DNA of 64,000 nucleotides from Mucilaginibacter inviolabilis (GCF_011089895.1 NZ_JAANAT010000004.1:186001-250000); one strand, 5' to 3'. Shown: positions 23,398 through 32,195, counted from the stretch's first letter. Program-made: numbers and translations. The notes: a model not told the origin generated them from the sequence alone.

Positions 23398-24378
23398 ATG
23401 CCATTTGAATTAAAAGACGCGGCCAGTAATGATATGCTGTATATCCATCCTCTTGATGAGGCTGGCTTTAATATGGATGAGCTAAAAACAGAATTGGTTA
23501 ATTTGAATTTACCATTTGGCGATATGCAAACGCGTATCTGGATATTTAATGGTATCCGGATGAGCTATTCTGAATCTGTTTTCAGGGAGCAGGTTACGTT
23601 GGACTGGCGGGGCGATATGAAAATGGTGACCATGTACTTTAGCCTGAAAGGTAAATTGCTTTTGGTAGATAAACACCTGAACAAGCAATTTGAACTGAAC
23701 ACCAATCAACACAATCTTTTTTATGGCAAAGAGGCAGAAGGTAAGATGAAGGTAGAGGAACTAAAAATGCGATCGTTCATGATCCAGTTTACCGAAGATG
23801 CTTTTCTGAACATTACCCGCGATGGTAACGATACACTGAAAAGATTTGCTGATAAAATATTAAAGGGAGAGCCGGCCGCGCTATCTGCTGATAATTTAAG
23901 TATCAATCTGGCTATTCAAAGTTGTATCCATGCTGCCATTAATTGTAAATTTACCGACTCTTTAAAAAAGATGTTTTTGTTTTCCAAAGCCATCGAAATA
24001 CTGGTTTTACAAGCCGAATCTTATAATCAGCTGCTTAGCCCGATAAAAATATACGCTAAAACAGATTATGATAAGGAACGTCTGGTTTATGCCCGCGATT
24101 ATCTAATACAGCATATGGAAGTGCCGCCAAGCTTAACGCAATTAGCTCGTGTGGCAGGTATCAACGAGTATAAGTTAAAGAGGGGTTTTAAGGAGATGTT
24201 CGGCACTACTGTATTCAGTTACTTGGCCGAAAGTCGCCTGGAACTGGCCAAGATTGATTTGCTAGAGGCACGGAAATCAGTTACGGAGATTGCATTTGAA
24301 TTAGGTTATTCTTCCGTTCAGCATTTTAGTGCTGCTTTTAAAAAGAAATTCAACGTGGCGCCAAGCCAGTTAAGGTAA
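23398..24378 (+). CDS. AraC family transcriptional regulator
   Basis: The 326-residue protein has a C-terminal AraC DNA-binding domain at about 225-325, with two helix-turn-helix units: PSLTQLARVAGINEYKLKRG and KSVTEIAFELGYSSVQHFSA, ending FKKKFNVAPSQLR. The N-terminal part is an effector or dimerisation domain without clear family motifs. It is divergent from the GIN-monooxygenase pair and may control it. It is also one of two AraC proteins here that could read the tandem 21-22 bp promoter motif. Confidence 0.92.
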   Translation: MPFELKDAASNDMLYIHPLDEAGFNMDELKTELVNLNLPFGDMQTRIWIFNGIRMSYSESVFREQVTLDWRGDMKMVTMYFSLKGKLLLVDKHLNKQFELNTNQHNLFYGKEAEGKMKVEELKMRSFMIQFTEDAFLNITRDGNDTLKRFADKILKGEPAALSADNLSINLAIQSCIHAAINCKFTDSLKKMFLFSKAIEILVLQAESYNQLLSPIKIYAKTDYDKERLVYARDYLIQHMEVPPSLTQLARVAGINEYKLKRGFKEMFGTTVFSYLAESRLELAKIDLLEARKSVTEIAFELGYSSVQHFSAAFKKKFNVAPSQLR

Positions 24379-24397
24379 TATAGCACCCCATAAACCA

Positions 24398-24429
24398 CAA
24401 GACCCGATATAATATCGGGCCTTGTGGTA
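24398..24429. terminator. Bidirectional terminator hairpin
   Basis: CCACAAGACCCGATATA and TATCGGGCCTTGTGG pair between the convergent AraC and SRPBCC genes. Confidence 0.75.
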
Positions 24430-24467
24430 GGCAGAACAGAAAAGCTATTCTGATCGTTAAAAAAATA

Positions 24468-24893
24468 TTATAGTGTTTCGGTATACTTCTTGAAATTATC
24501 AAGAATAGCCTGCCATCCTCCACGTTGCATTTCGATAGGGTTTGTATTTTCAGGATCAAAGGTTTCAATTACCTTAGTACTATTGCCCTGGTTTTCAAAA
24601 ATGATGGAAACCTTTCTGCCGTCGCCAACAGTATATTCAATAAGGCGATTATCTTCTACAGCGGTGTAAATACCTCCAAAATCAAAACTAAAGCTGCCGT
24701 CCTTGGCTGCCATTGTGGTTGTGAAGCTTCCATCCACGCGCAGATCGTTATCTGCATAAGGTGCATGCCAATCATCAGATGCCTGGCACCATTGGGTAAT
24801 ATGCTCGGGTTTTGTCCATGATTCCCAAACTTTTGTTACGGGAGCATTTACAATGCTCTCTACAGTTATTGCTGTGTTATTTGCTGTTTCCAT
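24468..24893 (-). CDS. SRPBCC domain protein (AHSA1 type)
   Basis: From the ATG at 24893 the protein has 141 residues: ITVESIVNAPVTKVWESWTK opens the domain, GGIYTAVEDNRLIEYTVGDGR is in the middle, and GGWQAILDNFKKYTE closes it. This is the START-like hydrophobic-pocket fold of activator-of-Hsp90-ATPase homologues; the ligand is unknown. The frame extends 22 codons further upstream, but the shared promoter's -7 box (24922-24929) lies inside that extension, which supports the shorter start. Confidence 0.9.
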   Translation of the reverse strand: METANNTAITVESIVNAPVTKVWESWTKPEHITQWCQASDDWHAPYADNDLRVDGSFTTTMAAKDGSFSFDFGGIYTAVEDNRLIEYTVGDGRKVSIIFENQGNSTKVIETFDPENTNPIEMQRGGWQAILDNFKKYTETL

Positions 24894-24921
24894 TTTTAAT
24901 TGCTGTTTTGTTTTGATAAAA

Positions 24922-24989
24922 TAAAGGTAGGGCAACATATTCAAAAAGACAGGGGGCAATCACGACAATTATAGGGGTGGGGATTGCTA
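24922..24989 (-). promoter_or_regulatory. Tandem TGTC-N8-CCC promoter (SRPBCC gene)
   Basis: On the minus strand the proximal half-site TGTCGTGATTGCCCCC starts at 24967, and the distal one (TAGCAATCCCCACCCC) at 24989, 22 bp apart. From the proximal CCC (24955-24953) there are 23 nt to TACCTTTA (24929-24922), a -7 box. Confidence 0.75.
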
Positions 24990-25073
24990 CGCTTAAAAAA
25001 TGAGCAGATGATAGGAGGGATGTTTCGTTAACTGATTATCCCTCTTCAGTGAATATTTTATTTATATTTAGTG

Positions 25074-25427
25074 ATGGTCCGATTGAATAAGTCGCGTTTA
25101 TTCCCCCTCATTATTATTGTTCCGTTTCTTAAGGTAAGTGGTATGGCTATTTTTCCTTTTATCTTGATAAAACATCGGGATTTAAAAAATGATGCCCAAT
25201 TGATCAGGCATGAAACCATTCATTTAAGGCAGGAACTGGAGTTACTGATATTGCCTTTTTATATACTATACCTGGTTAACTATTTGATCAATATAATCAG
25301 ATATCGTAATCGCGAGAAAGCTTACTTGAATATCATTTTTGAACGCGAAGCATATGCACATGAAGCTGATAATGATTATTTAAAGCAACGAAAGTTTTGG
25401 GGCTGGTTAAAGTTCATAAAGCTTTAA
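25074..25427 (+). CDS. Small membrane-associated putative zinc peptidase (HETIH)
   Basis: The 117-residue protein has a hydrophobic N-terminus (FPLIIIVPFLKVSGMAIFPF), RHETIHLRQELE with an HExxH motif (His46, Glu47, His50), a second hydrophobic stretch (LLILPFYILYLVNYLINII), and FEREAYAHE, which could supply the third metal ligand. The arrangement resembles a minimal gluzincin core, but catalysis is unproven. ATG at 25074 is preferred over GTG at 25071. The 3' end lies 11 nt from the convergent monooxygenase. Confidence 0.6.
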   Translation: MVRLNKSRLFPLIIIVPFLKVSGMAIFPFILIKHRDLKNDAQLIRHETIHLRQELELLILPFYILYLVNYLINIIRYRNREKAYLNIIFEREAYAHEADNDYLKQRKFWGWLKFIKL

Positions 25428-25438
25428 ATTAGATTGTA

Positions 25439-26494
25439 TTAGCTGCTTTTTTTGATGTGTTCAGCAATATATGCTGCATCCGCGCCCACACCACCCACCA
25501 GGCTCGAGGTTGAGTTATATTGAAAGGGCATTCCAATAAAATAAAGACCTTTTTGATCAGGTACAATTCCCCGGGGGGCAATAGGCCATCCGTTTTCCTT
25601 TTTAAAGTAAAAATTAATCCATGAAAAATCAGGTTGGTAGCCCGTACACCATATCACAATGTCGGGATAAACCACTTCTCCATTTTCCAGTTCGGGGAAA
25701 CCATTATTTAGTCTTACCACGCGTGGTTTACGGTTAACCGCAGATTGATCAAGGCGGGCAAGTAATAATGGAGACACTGCTCCTCCTTTAAGGTAGCCAA
25801 TTCTCATCTTTCTGCCTAAAGAATTACGGATAGTTAAAATATTTTTAAAGATCCACCAGGACAATCCCCCAATCTTAAAAAGAAAAGCCGGTAAAATGGT
25901 TGTAGGCATACCTGCAAGGGTAGGTTTCCGGCTGGCTGGTATCTCCAATGCGATTTCAATACCTGAAGTGGCCGATCCAACTATAAGTACCTCTCCATCT
26001 GGTAAGGATGCTATGTTTTTATAGTTTGATGAATGGATTTGAAATATCTTTTTATTAAGCTCTTCCGCAAATGAAGGGATTTTAGCTGCATGATTTGCTC
26101 CTGTGGCTATTACTACATGTTTACAATTAATTGTTCCGGATGTAGTAATCAGAGTATAGCCCGATCGTGTTTTATCCAGTCGTGATACACGTGTGTTCAA
26201 TAGGATGGGTAGTTTTAATTTGGCAGCGTATGATTCAAGATAATCTGCCATGTTGTTTTTAGAGGTACGACCCGAGGTTTCGAATTCATTTAATAATCCC
26301 GGAAGTTGATTATGAATTTTAGGAGTAAATAATTTTAACGAATCCCACCTTTTACGCCAGGAGTTGCCTATTTGCTCTTCTCCATCAATAATCAAGAAAT
26401 CACGTTGTTGTTCTTTCAGATAGTATCCCATGGCTAAGCCAGCCTGTCCGCCCCCAATAACAACCGTATCATATACCATTATCTTGTCTTTCAT
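25439..26494 (-). CDS. Flavin-containing NAD(P)H monooxygenase-like protein
   Basis: The 351-residue protein has an FAD site VVIGGGQAGLAMGYYLKEQ, IGNSWRKRWDSLKLFTPKIH, a second dinucleotide site VLIVGSATSGIEIALEI, and the ATG-type closing motif IVIWCTGYQPDFSWI. This is the class B flavoprotein pattern (YUC/CzcO-like oxidoreductases). The first residue may be Met1 or Met6. Its upstream region carries TGTCGC but not the full tandem promoter geometry. The substrate is unknown. Confidence 0.87.
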   Translation of the reverse strand: MKDKIMVYDTVVIGGGQAGLAMGYYLKEQQRDFLIIDGEEQIGNSWRKRWDSLKLFTPKIHNQLPGLLNEFETSGRTSKNNMADYLESYAAKLKLPILLNTRVSRLDKTRSGYTLITTSGTINCKHVVIATGANHAAKIPSFAEELNKKIFQIHSSNYKNIASLPDGEVLIVGSATSGIEIALEIPASRKPTLAGMPTTILPAFLFKIGGLSWWIFKNILTIRNSLGRKMRIGYLKGGAVSPLLLARLDQSAVNRKPRVVRLNNGFPELENGEVVYPDIVIWCTGYQPDFSWINFYFKKENGWPIAPRGIVPDQKGLYFIGMPFQYNSTSSLVGGVGADAAYIAEHIKKSS

Positions 26495-26629
26495 AAAATC
26501 TTCTTACTCTTTTAAATGAACGGGGCAAAATTGTATTAAAATAGAGCAAGCGACAATCACGGAAAATGATGATTTTTAACCGCAATGATGAAAGATGCAG
26601 GGAAGTTTGCAGAGAAAGACGGGACCGGA

Positions 26630-27418
26630 TTATGAGATCCTGGCGGTACGACTGATTAGTTCGGCAGAGTTTTTTACTTTTAATTTTTCCAATAAATGCC
26701 TGCGATGGGTTTCTACCGTATTATTACTTATAAAAAGCTTATCAGAAATTTGTTTTGATGAAAACCCTTCACCAATACATTTTAAAACTTCTTTTTCTCT
26801 TTTGGTCAAAACATCCAGGTCTGGATAATATTGATCAACCAAAGTTTGATCGATACCTGGTTTGTTTTTAGATTCGAGTAATTTGGCCCAGGCTTTTACC
26901 ATCACATTATCCTGCTCTTTTTTTAGGCGAAATTTTTCCAGACTGGATTGATAATCATTCTTTTGTTGAGTAATATCGGTTAGTTTACCAACGGCTTTAG
27001 TTTGGTCAGGCTGTTGTTTATGGGCAATAATTATTTTTGTTTCCCGTACCCATAAATATTCTTGATTTATCATTTTAAACCTAAACTCTAATATTTGTTT
27101 ATTGCTTTTTTTTCCAGGGGTAATTTGGTGATATTCGTGAATGGCGTGAGTAAAATCAACGTATTCTGCCAGCACTCTTTCTACATCATCGGGATGTATA
27201 AGTGATACCCAAAGATCAAAGCCTTTGGCTTTAAATTGATCTTCATTTATACCAATTTCATCTACCAGGGGGCCTTGCATGTAGCAAAGTTTGTTAGTAG
27301 GGCAATCGACAACAAAAAATGCGCTTTCACCATCATTAAATTTAGGTTTAAAAAAACTCTGTGGTATCTTGAAACCAGGACCCAGGAAAGCCGGTAATTC
27401 TTCTGAAAAATTATTCAT
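26630..27418 (-). CDS. PAS domain LuxR-type transcriptional regulator
   Basis: The 262-residue protein has an N-terminal PAS fold at about 30-150 (WVSLIHPDDVERVLAEYVDF, FRFKMINQEYLWVRETKII, KLTDITQQK, the PAS_3 pattern), then a short linker and a LuxR/GerE helix-turn-helix at about 200-258 (LTKREKEVLKCIGEGFSSKQ, then NNTVETHRRHLLEKLKV). It is a one-component sensor, not a response regulator, since no receiver domain is seen. The signal is unknown; targets may include the neighbouring monooxygenase. Confidence 0.88.
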   Translation of the reverse strand: MNNFSEELPAFLGPGFKIPQSFFKPKFNDGESAFFVVDCPTNKLCYMQGPLVDEIGINEDQFKAKGFDLWVSLIHPDDVERVLAEYVDFTHAIHEYHQITPGKKSNKQILEFRFKMINQEYLWVRETKIIIAHKQQPDQTKAVGKLTDITQQKNDYQSSLEKFRLKKEQDNVMVKAWAKLLESKNKPGIDQTLVDQYYPDLDVLTKREKEVLKCIGEGFSSKQISDKLFISNNTVETHRRHLLEKLKVKNSAELISRTARIS

Positions 27419-27608
27419 AAATAAAACTAAGATTTGATTTTTTCAATTCAGACCATGGATGCTTTATGATCAAATATATTGGTTAACCAAAATTGGCGTT
27501 TTATGTTTGCGATACAAAGTTAGGTATTTGGCTGCCAAATTTTATAATCAGTTAACCATAAGGAGGCGATTGAGAGGGGATAAGAATCTGGCTTAAAGCG
27601 TATAAATA

Positions 27609-27647
27609 AAAAGAGCCATCGTTTTAAACGATGGCTCTTTTTATTTA
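27609..27647. terminator. Terminator hairpin
   Basis: AAAAAGAGCCATCGTTT and AAACGATGGCTCTTTTT form a perfect stem flanked by T and A runs. It lies 3' of the YXWGXW gene on the minus strand, and is a strong intrinsic terminator. Confidence 0.9.
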
Positions 27648-27659
27648 TATCACTGGAAA

Positions 27660-28835
27660 TTATCCATGACGCTGATGAGAAATTTGCCTGCTGGCTCTGT
27701 TTTGTTGATGATTGATTTGTCTGTGTTGCTGGGCGGTCAATCGTCCGTCATTGGCCCGTCTGTCGGCGTTGATATTGCGATTAATATTTTGTTCACGATT
27801 CTCGGTCCTTGCAGCTTGCCTGGCATTCATTTGTCCGTTGCGGATTCCCTGAGCTATTCTTTGTTGTTGATTAGCTCTTCTTTGCCCAACTTCATTGTTT
27901 CCATAATTGGCATTGTTAGCATTATGCTTATCTGCATCAATAGCATTGCTTAGTTTGTTTTGCTGGTTATTAACCTGGTTGCGTTCCTGTCCGGTTAAAT
28001 GCCCACCATTATCGGCTCTGTCTGTGCGAACTTCTTTGTTGAGGTTAGCTTCACGATTCTCGAGATTTTTGGTTTCACCGGCATTTAATTTGCCAGAAGA
28101 TATACCATTGGCAATGCGGCCTTGTTGATTAAAGCTACGTCCGTTTACTCTGTTCATAGCAGTAGTTGCCGGCGCGCCATGATTAACAGATGCAAACTGA
28201 TTATGATCACGGCTGGCGGTTTGCTGATGATCCATCTGATTTGACGTAGGCTGTATATGATTTTCATTCATAGCCCTGCGTTCCTGCTCATTTGGATTTG
28301 CATTAACTCCCCCAGGTCCATTAAAGCTGGTACGATTATTTATAGTAGTATTATTATTGATCACCGTTTTGTTTACATAAGTATTATGTATCACGGTAGT
28401 GTTTACATTAGCTACAGCTGTATTATATCTAAATACATTACCTGCCCAAACACCGCCACCAAAGCCAACACCGCCATATCCAAAACCATAATTAACACCG
28501 CCATAAAAGCCTACATGAGGCCCCCAGTAACCCGCATGAAAACCATAAACGCCACCTGCATAGCCCCAATATGCGGGAGTCCATAATACGCCTACGTGAG
28601 GTGGCCTAACCCAAACACCGGGTACCCAATAGTAACCATCCGGATCTGCATAAGCCCAATAACCGGGTGTCCAGATGTAGCCATCGCCAGGGCAAACCGG
28701 TTGTGTATAAACGGGTAAAGCCGGTGGCGCAATATGTGCTGATATACTAATACCAACACTTACCTGTGCATAAACCTGCGGCATTACAATGGTAAAGGCT
28801 GCAAGTAAAACAAAGCTTTTTAATATCTTTTTCAT
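27660..28835 (-). CDS. YXWGXW-motif secreted protein with Asn/Gln-rich repeats
   Basis: The 391-residue protein has a signal peptide ending PQVYAQ. Residues about 45-110 hold repeated YxW/GYW units (GYIWTPGYWAYADPDGYYWV, WTPAYWGYAGG). A glycine-rich stretch follows (GFYGGVNYGFGYGGVGFGGG), and the C-terminal half consists of Asn/Gln-rich repeats of about 45-50 residues. Each repeat contains a form of IAxGIxxGxLNA, ENREanlN, DRadnGxLT and qiNxQQN. It is probably a surface or matrix protein of very simple composition. Confidence 0.82.
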   Translation of the reverse strand: MKKILKSFVLLAAFTIVMPQVYAQVSVGISISAHIAPPALPVYTQPVCPGDGYIWTPGYWAYADPDGYYWVPGVWVRPPHVGVLWTPAYWGYAGGVYGFHAGYWGPHVGFYGGVNYGFGYGGVGFGGGVWAGNVFRYNTAVANVNTTVIHNTYVNKTVINNNTTINNRTSFNGPGGVNANPNEQERRAMNENHIQPTSNQMDHQQTASRDHNQFASVNHGAPATTAMNRVNGRSFNQQGRIANGISSGKLNAGETKNLENREANLNKEVRTDRADNGGHLTGQERNQVNNQQNKLSNAIDADKHNANNANYGNNEVGQRRANQQQRIAQGIRNGQMNARQAARTENREQNINRNINADRRANDGRLTAQQHRQINHQQNRASRQISHQRHG

Positions 28836-29134
28836 AGTTTGTTTTTTTCATAGAGACGGTTATAGGTTAAGAAGGTTTAATGAATAACCCTTTTTAATTT
28901 GGAAGGTAACTCGTGTAAGATTGAAAATCCGTCCGACTATTTTTATCCGCCTGGTCGATCCGGCAGAAACTATTGAAAAAGAATATTATTTAATTTGTTG
29001 CCAATAAGAATATTTCCCTGCTGCCGGTAAAAGATTATCAGTACTGTTTGCAAAATAAAGCCACATGATTATAAAATGGGAAATGTTTTTGTAACATATA
29101 AATAGTTTTTATCATCTAATTATTAAACCTAACT

Positions 29135-29590
29135 ATGAATTCACAAACTACAACGTCTAACAAATTTCAGGATTTTAAAATCAATACAAGGATTAAGCTA
29201 TCTGCTTTATGGATCGCCGTAATGTTACTTTACGTTTATGGAGATGTTTTTTCCATGTTTATTCCTGAAAGATTGAAAGGATTACTGGAGGGGGATAGCG
29301 GGGCGGGTGCTACTACTCCTGCGGTATTAATGGCCTATACATTGGTGGTTGCAATTCCTATAAGCCTGGTGTTAATATCATTAATACTAAGGCCTGCAAT
29401 AACGCGTCTGCTTAATATCATCATCGGAATTATATATACATTAATTCAATTGCTTACAGTAACCATGCTCACCCCTTTGAAACCAATGTGGTACTTTTAT
29501 ATATTACTCGGGGTATTGGAAAGTGTAGTTACCATCATGATCATATGGCATGCCTGGCGCTGGCCTGAACAAAATACGGTTGAGCATTAA
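29135..29590 (+). CDS. DUF6326-type membrane protein
   Basis: The 151-residue protein has four transmembrane helices: LSALWIAVMLLYVYGDVFSM, VLMAYTLVVAIPISLVLISL, ITRLLNIIIGIIYTLIQLL, and MWYFYILLGVLESVVTIMII. The YGDVFSMF and AWRWPE segments fit the DUF6326 family. Function unknown. It is followed by a 60-bp tandem duplication and a pair of Crp/Fnr genes on the same strand. Upstream, 28836-29134 holds AT-rich sequence with nothing recognised. Confidence 0.75.
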   Translation: MNSQTTTSNKFQDFKINTRIKLSALWIAVMLLYVYGDVFSMFIPERLKGLLEGDSGAGATTPAVLMAYTLVVAIPISLVLISLILRPAITRLLNIIIGIIYTLIQLLTVTMLTPLKPMWYFYILLGVLESVVTIMIIWHAWRWPEQNTVEH

Positions 29591-29615
29591 TTTGTTACTA
29601 GTATTACAGAATAAG

Positions 29616-29735
29616 CTAAACGCAGCTGCATTATTACCACAAGGGTAAAAACGATACTGCCAACTTTCTGTCAAACTAAACGCAGCTGCATTATTACCAC
29701 AAGGGTAAAAACGATACTGCCAACTTTCTGTCAAA
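29616..29735. repeat. Perfect 60-bp tandem duplication
   Basis: Positions 29616-29675 and 29676-29735 are identical (each starts CTAAACGCAGCTGCATTATT and ends CTGTCAAA). It lies between the DUF6326 stop and the first Crp/Fnr gene, just upstream of a TATATTTG -7 box at 29759. Any regulator site in the unit is thereby doubled. Confidence 0.95.
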
Positions 29736-29786
29736 CCCTAAAATTGGGCTTTGTTTCTTATATTTGGTTGTTGTTTTTTCAAACAA

Positions 29787-30374
29787 ATGCACCCACTTAT
29801 ACAACACATTCAAAAAATCACCTCCGATTCCGGGGTAGACGGAGATGCCATATTACCCTTTTTTGAAACCAAAATATTTAAGAAAAAAGACATTTTACAG
29901 GAAGAGGACAAGCGTTGTTTGTGGTATTTTTTTGTAATAAAAGGATGTCTTCGTTTATATTTTACAGATTATAATGGAGTAGAACAAACCATGCAATTTG
30001 CATTGGAAAACTGGTGGATGACAGATTTGAACGCTTTTCGGTCCGGGCAGAGATCAGGATATACCATCCAGGCGCTGGAAGCAACGGAGGTGCTGGCCAT
30101 TACCGCCGCAAACTATGAATTGCTCATGGCAAAGTTTCCCATCACCGAGAGCTATTTCCGATTGATATACGAGCGGGCTTATGCTGCCTCTTTGCTCCGC
30201 ATCCGGATGATCTCCAGGATGCCTAAGGATGAATTTTATGAGCTGTTTCAATCCAGGTATCCCGAATTTATTCAACGGATCCCACAAAAAGTTTTGGCCT
30301 CTTTTTTGGGCTTTACACCTGAATACCTAAGTGAATTACGAAAACATAAAGTAAAGGGAAAAAATAATTCATGA
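29787..30374 (+). CDS. Crp/Fnr family transcriptional regulator, tandem copy 1
   Basis: From the ATG at 29787 the protein has 195 residues: a cyclic-nucleotide-binding-like beta-roll (KIFKKKDILQEEDKRCLWYF, VIKGCLRLYFTDYNGVEQTM, FALENWWMTDLNAF) and a short C-terminal helical domain (KVLASFLGFTPEYLSELRKH). An upstream TTG frame start at 29751 is rejected. This Bacteroidota subgroup usually does not bind cAMP. Its stop overlaps the next gene by four bases, so the two paralogues are translationally coupled. Confidence 0.87.
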   Translation: MHPLIQHIQKITSDSGVDGDAILPFFETKIFKKKDILQEEDKRCLWYFFVIKGCLRLYFTDYNGVEQTMQFALENWWMTDLNAFRSGQRSGYTIQALEATEVLAITAANYELLMAKFPITESYFRLIYERAYAASLLRIRMISRMPKDEFYELFQSRYPEFIQRIPQKVLASFLGFTPEYLSELRKHKVKGKNNS

Positions 30375-30943
30375 CCGAACAATTGTACAAGCATATCCAA
30401 AAACTTGTTCCTGTTTTTGCTACAGGGCAGGAAAAAATAGCATCATTCTTCCAAACAAAGCAGGTGAAAAAAGGGGAGTTGCTTTTACACGAAAACGAGA
30501 TTTGCAACACTATTTATTTTGTTAATGAAGGGTGCTTGTACTTATTTTATGATGATAATGAAGAAAAACAAGTTGTACATTTTGCGCTGGAAAACTGGTG
30601 GATAACCGACTATAAAACATTCCCAGATGGCAGACCTGCTGTTTATTCAATTGCAGCGATGGAAGATTCGGAAATTACCATGATAAGCAGGAAAAACTAC
30701 GAAACACTGTTGTTGCAATATCCCTTACTGGCGTTATATTTCAATAAAATTCATGAGCGGGCCTATGGAGCAGCCTTATTGAAGCAGAAAACATTTGCTA
30801 CCGTATCCAAAAAAGATTTCTATTGCTATTTCAGAGATACTTATCCGGAATTGATCCAAAGAATACCTGATACCATTTTTGCCAGCTATATGGGTGTTTC
30901 GATGAAAGATTTAAAGACTTACCAGGACCTTTATGTTTCTTAA
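30371..30943 (+). CDS. Crp/Fnr family transcriptional regulator, tandem copy 2
   Basis: The 190-residue paralogue of the preceding gene overlaps it at ATGA. The same landmarks appear: KKGELLLHENEICNTIYFVN, GCLYLFYDDNEEKQVVHFAL, ENWWITDYKTF, and a C-terminal FASYMGVSMKDLKTY. The DNA-binding helices look shorter and degenerate, and it ends soon after, so DNA binding may depend on a heterodimer with copy 1. It is followed by the NmrA-like gene 73 bp downstream. Confidence 0.85.
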   Translation: MTEQLYKHIQKLVPVFATGQEKIASFFQTKQVKKGELLLHENEICNTIYFVNEGCLYLFYDDNEEKQVVHFALENWWITDYKTFPDGRPAVYSIAAMEDSEITMISRKNYETLLLQYPLLALYFNKIHERAYGAALLKQKTFATVSKKDFYCYFRDTYPELIQRIPDTIFASYMGVSMKDLKTYQDLYVS

Positions 30944-31015
30944 ACCAGCTTAAGTTTTCGCGGCAACGCTATTTTCATCTTTGTAATATATAATTAACCT
31001 TAAATATTATAGGTC

Positions 31016-31771
31016 ATGAAGATAGTAGTTATCGGCGGTACCGGCCTTATCGGTAGTCAAACAGTTAAACAATTACAACAAAGCGGGCATGAAGTAATTG
31101 CCGCTTCACCAAACAACGGTGTCAATACCCTAACCGGCGAAGGCTTAAAAGAAGTGTTACAAGGTGCAAACGTTGTGATAGATGTATCTAACTCACCGTC
31201 TTTTGAAGATGTTCCGGTGATGAATTTTTTCAAAACAGCCAACGAAAATCTGTTACCTGCAGAAAAAGCAGCAGGGGTACAGCATCATATCGCCTTATCG
31301 GTAGTGGGAACTCAAAAACTACAGGCCAGCGGTTATTTCCGTGCAAAACAAGTACAGGAAGATATGATCAAAGCATCAGGTATCCCTTATACCATTGTGC
31401 ATGCTACACAGTTTTTTGAATTTGCAGGAGGCATTGTTCAAATGGGTATGGTGAACGGGAAAGTAATACTTCCGGCAGCCAATATCCAGCCTATCGCAAG
31501 CAAAGATGTGGCGGCTTTTATGGCCAAAACAGCATTAGAAAAACCCGCCAACAAGATACTGGAAATAGGCGGCCCCGAAAAATATGATATGGCAGCATGG
31601 ATAAAACAATATCTGCAGGCAACTCATAAAAACAACGAAGTAACATCTGATGCACAAGCTCTGTATTCAGGAGCACCAATTACTGCTGATACCATAGTAC
31701 CGGAAAACGCTGTTTTCCTGGGCCAAACACATTACGCCGGATGGATAGCAATGCCTGAAAATCAGCGATAA
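31016..31771 (+). CDS. NmrA-like NAD(P)-binding SDR protein
   Basis: The 251-residue atypical SDR has an N-terminal Rossmann motif VVIGGTGLIGSQTVKQLQQS and no YxxxK catalytic pair. It has HHIALSVVGTQKLQASGYFR, QEDMIKASGIPYTIVHATQF and ILEIGGPEKYDMAAW, typical of NmrA/NAD(P)H-sensor proteins. It may act as a redox-sensing reductase or nucleotide sensor. A CATCTTTG -7-like box lies at about 30977. It is likely transcribed with the NTF2-like gene behind it. Confidence 0.87.
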   Translation: MKIVVIGGTGLIGSQTVKQLQQSGHEVIAASPNNGVNTLTGEGLKEVLQGANVVIDVSNSPSFEDVPVMNFFKTANENLLPAEKAAGVQHHIALSVVGTQKLQASGYFRAKQVQEDMIKASGIPYTIVHATQFFEFAGGIVQMGMVNGKVILPAANIQPIASKDVAAFMAKTALEKPANKILEIGGPEKYDMAAWIKQYLQATHKNNEVTSDAQALYSGAPITADTIVPENAVFLGQTHYAGWIAMPENQR

Positions 31772-31816
31772 AAACGTAATCTAAATATCAAATGATCAAT
31801 TTTAAAAAGTTAAAAA

Positions 31817-32191
31817 ATGAATAGTGAACAATTAATTGAATTAACTAAAGAGCTCATTTATGAAGCTACGCATTTTAATGTACCCTACGTAAAGCAAATT
31901 TATGCAGATAATTTGCTGATAGTTAAAGTTGATAAAAATGGTGTAGTTGATACGATGAACAAAGAGCAGCTTGTTGGGTTTGTTCAGGGAAATAAGGATT
32001 CAAATACATCGCCGCTTTCTACCAAAGCCGAGTTTCATTACGCTGTTTGTGATGAAAATATGGGTATGGTGATCCTCACCCGTGATCTGGAACAGGATGG
32101 ACCGTCTGGAAGAAAGTACATTACACTGATCTGGGAATATTTGTCAGGAAGATGGCAGGTTGTCAAAGAATCATTCGTGCCGCATAACTAA
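31817..32191 (+). CDS. NTF2-like (SnoaL-type) protein
   Basis: The 124-residue cone-fold protein has IYEATHFNVPYVKQIYADN, NKEQLVGFVQGNK, AVCDENMGMVILTRDLEQDG, and the closing strand LIWEYLSGRWQVVKESFVPH. The family binds small hydrophobic ligands or acts as a minor enzyme, but no catalytic residues can be assigned. It lies 45 bp downstream of the NmrA-like gene, probably the same transcript, and is followed by a hairpin. Confidence 0.78.
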   Translation: MNSEQLIELTKELIYEATHFNVPYVKQIYADNLLIVKVDKNGVVDTMNKEQLVGFVQGNKDSNTSPLSTKAEFHYAVCDENMGMVILTRDLEQDGPSGRKYITLIWEYLSGRWQVVKESFVPHN

Positions 32192-32195
32192 TAGA

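Noticed and set aside
24894..24959. Longer SRPBCC start
   Set aside because: The 22-codon extension would include the promoter's -7 box and lacks similarity to the family N-terminus.
26525..26575. Sixth tandem TGTC-N8-CCC promoter ahead of the flavin monooxygenase
   Set aside because: TGTCGC is present on the minus strand, but CCC at the right offset and the 23-nt spacing to a -7 box are missing.
29504..29734. Minus-strand frame with a repeated 20-residue unit
   Set aside because: The repeat is just the translation of the 60-bp tandem duplication, and half of the frame is antisense to the DUF6326 gene.
29616..29735. CRISPR array
   Set aside because: There are only two abutting 60-bp copies without spacers and no cas genes nearby.
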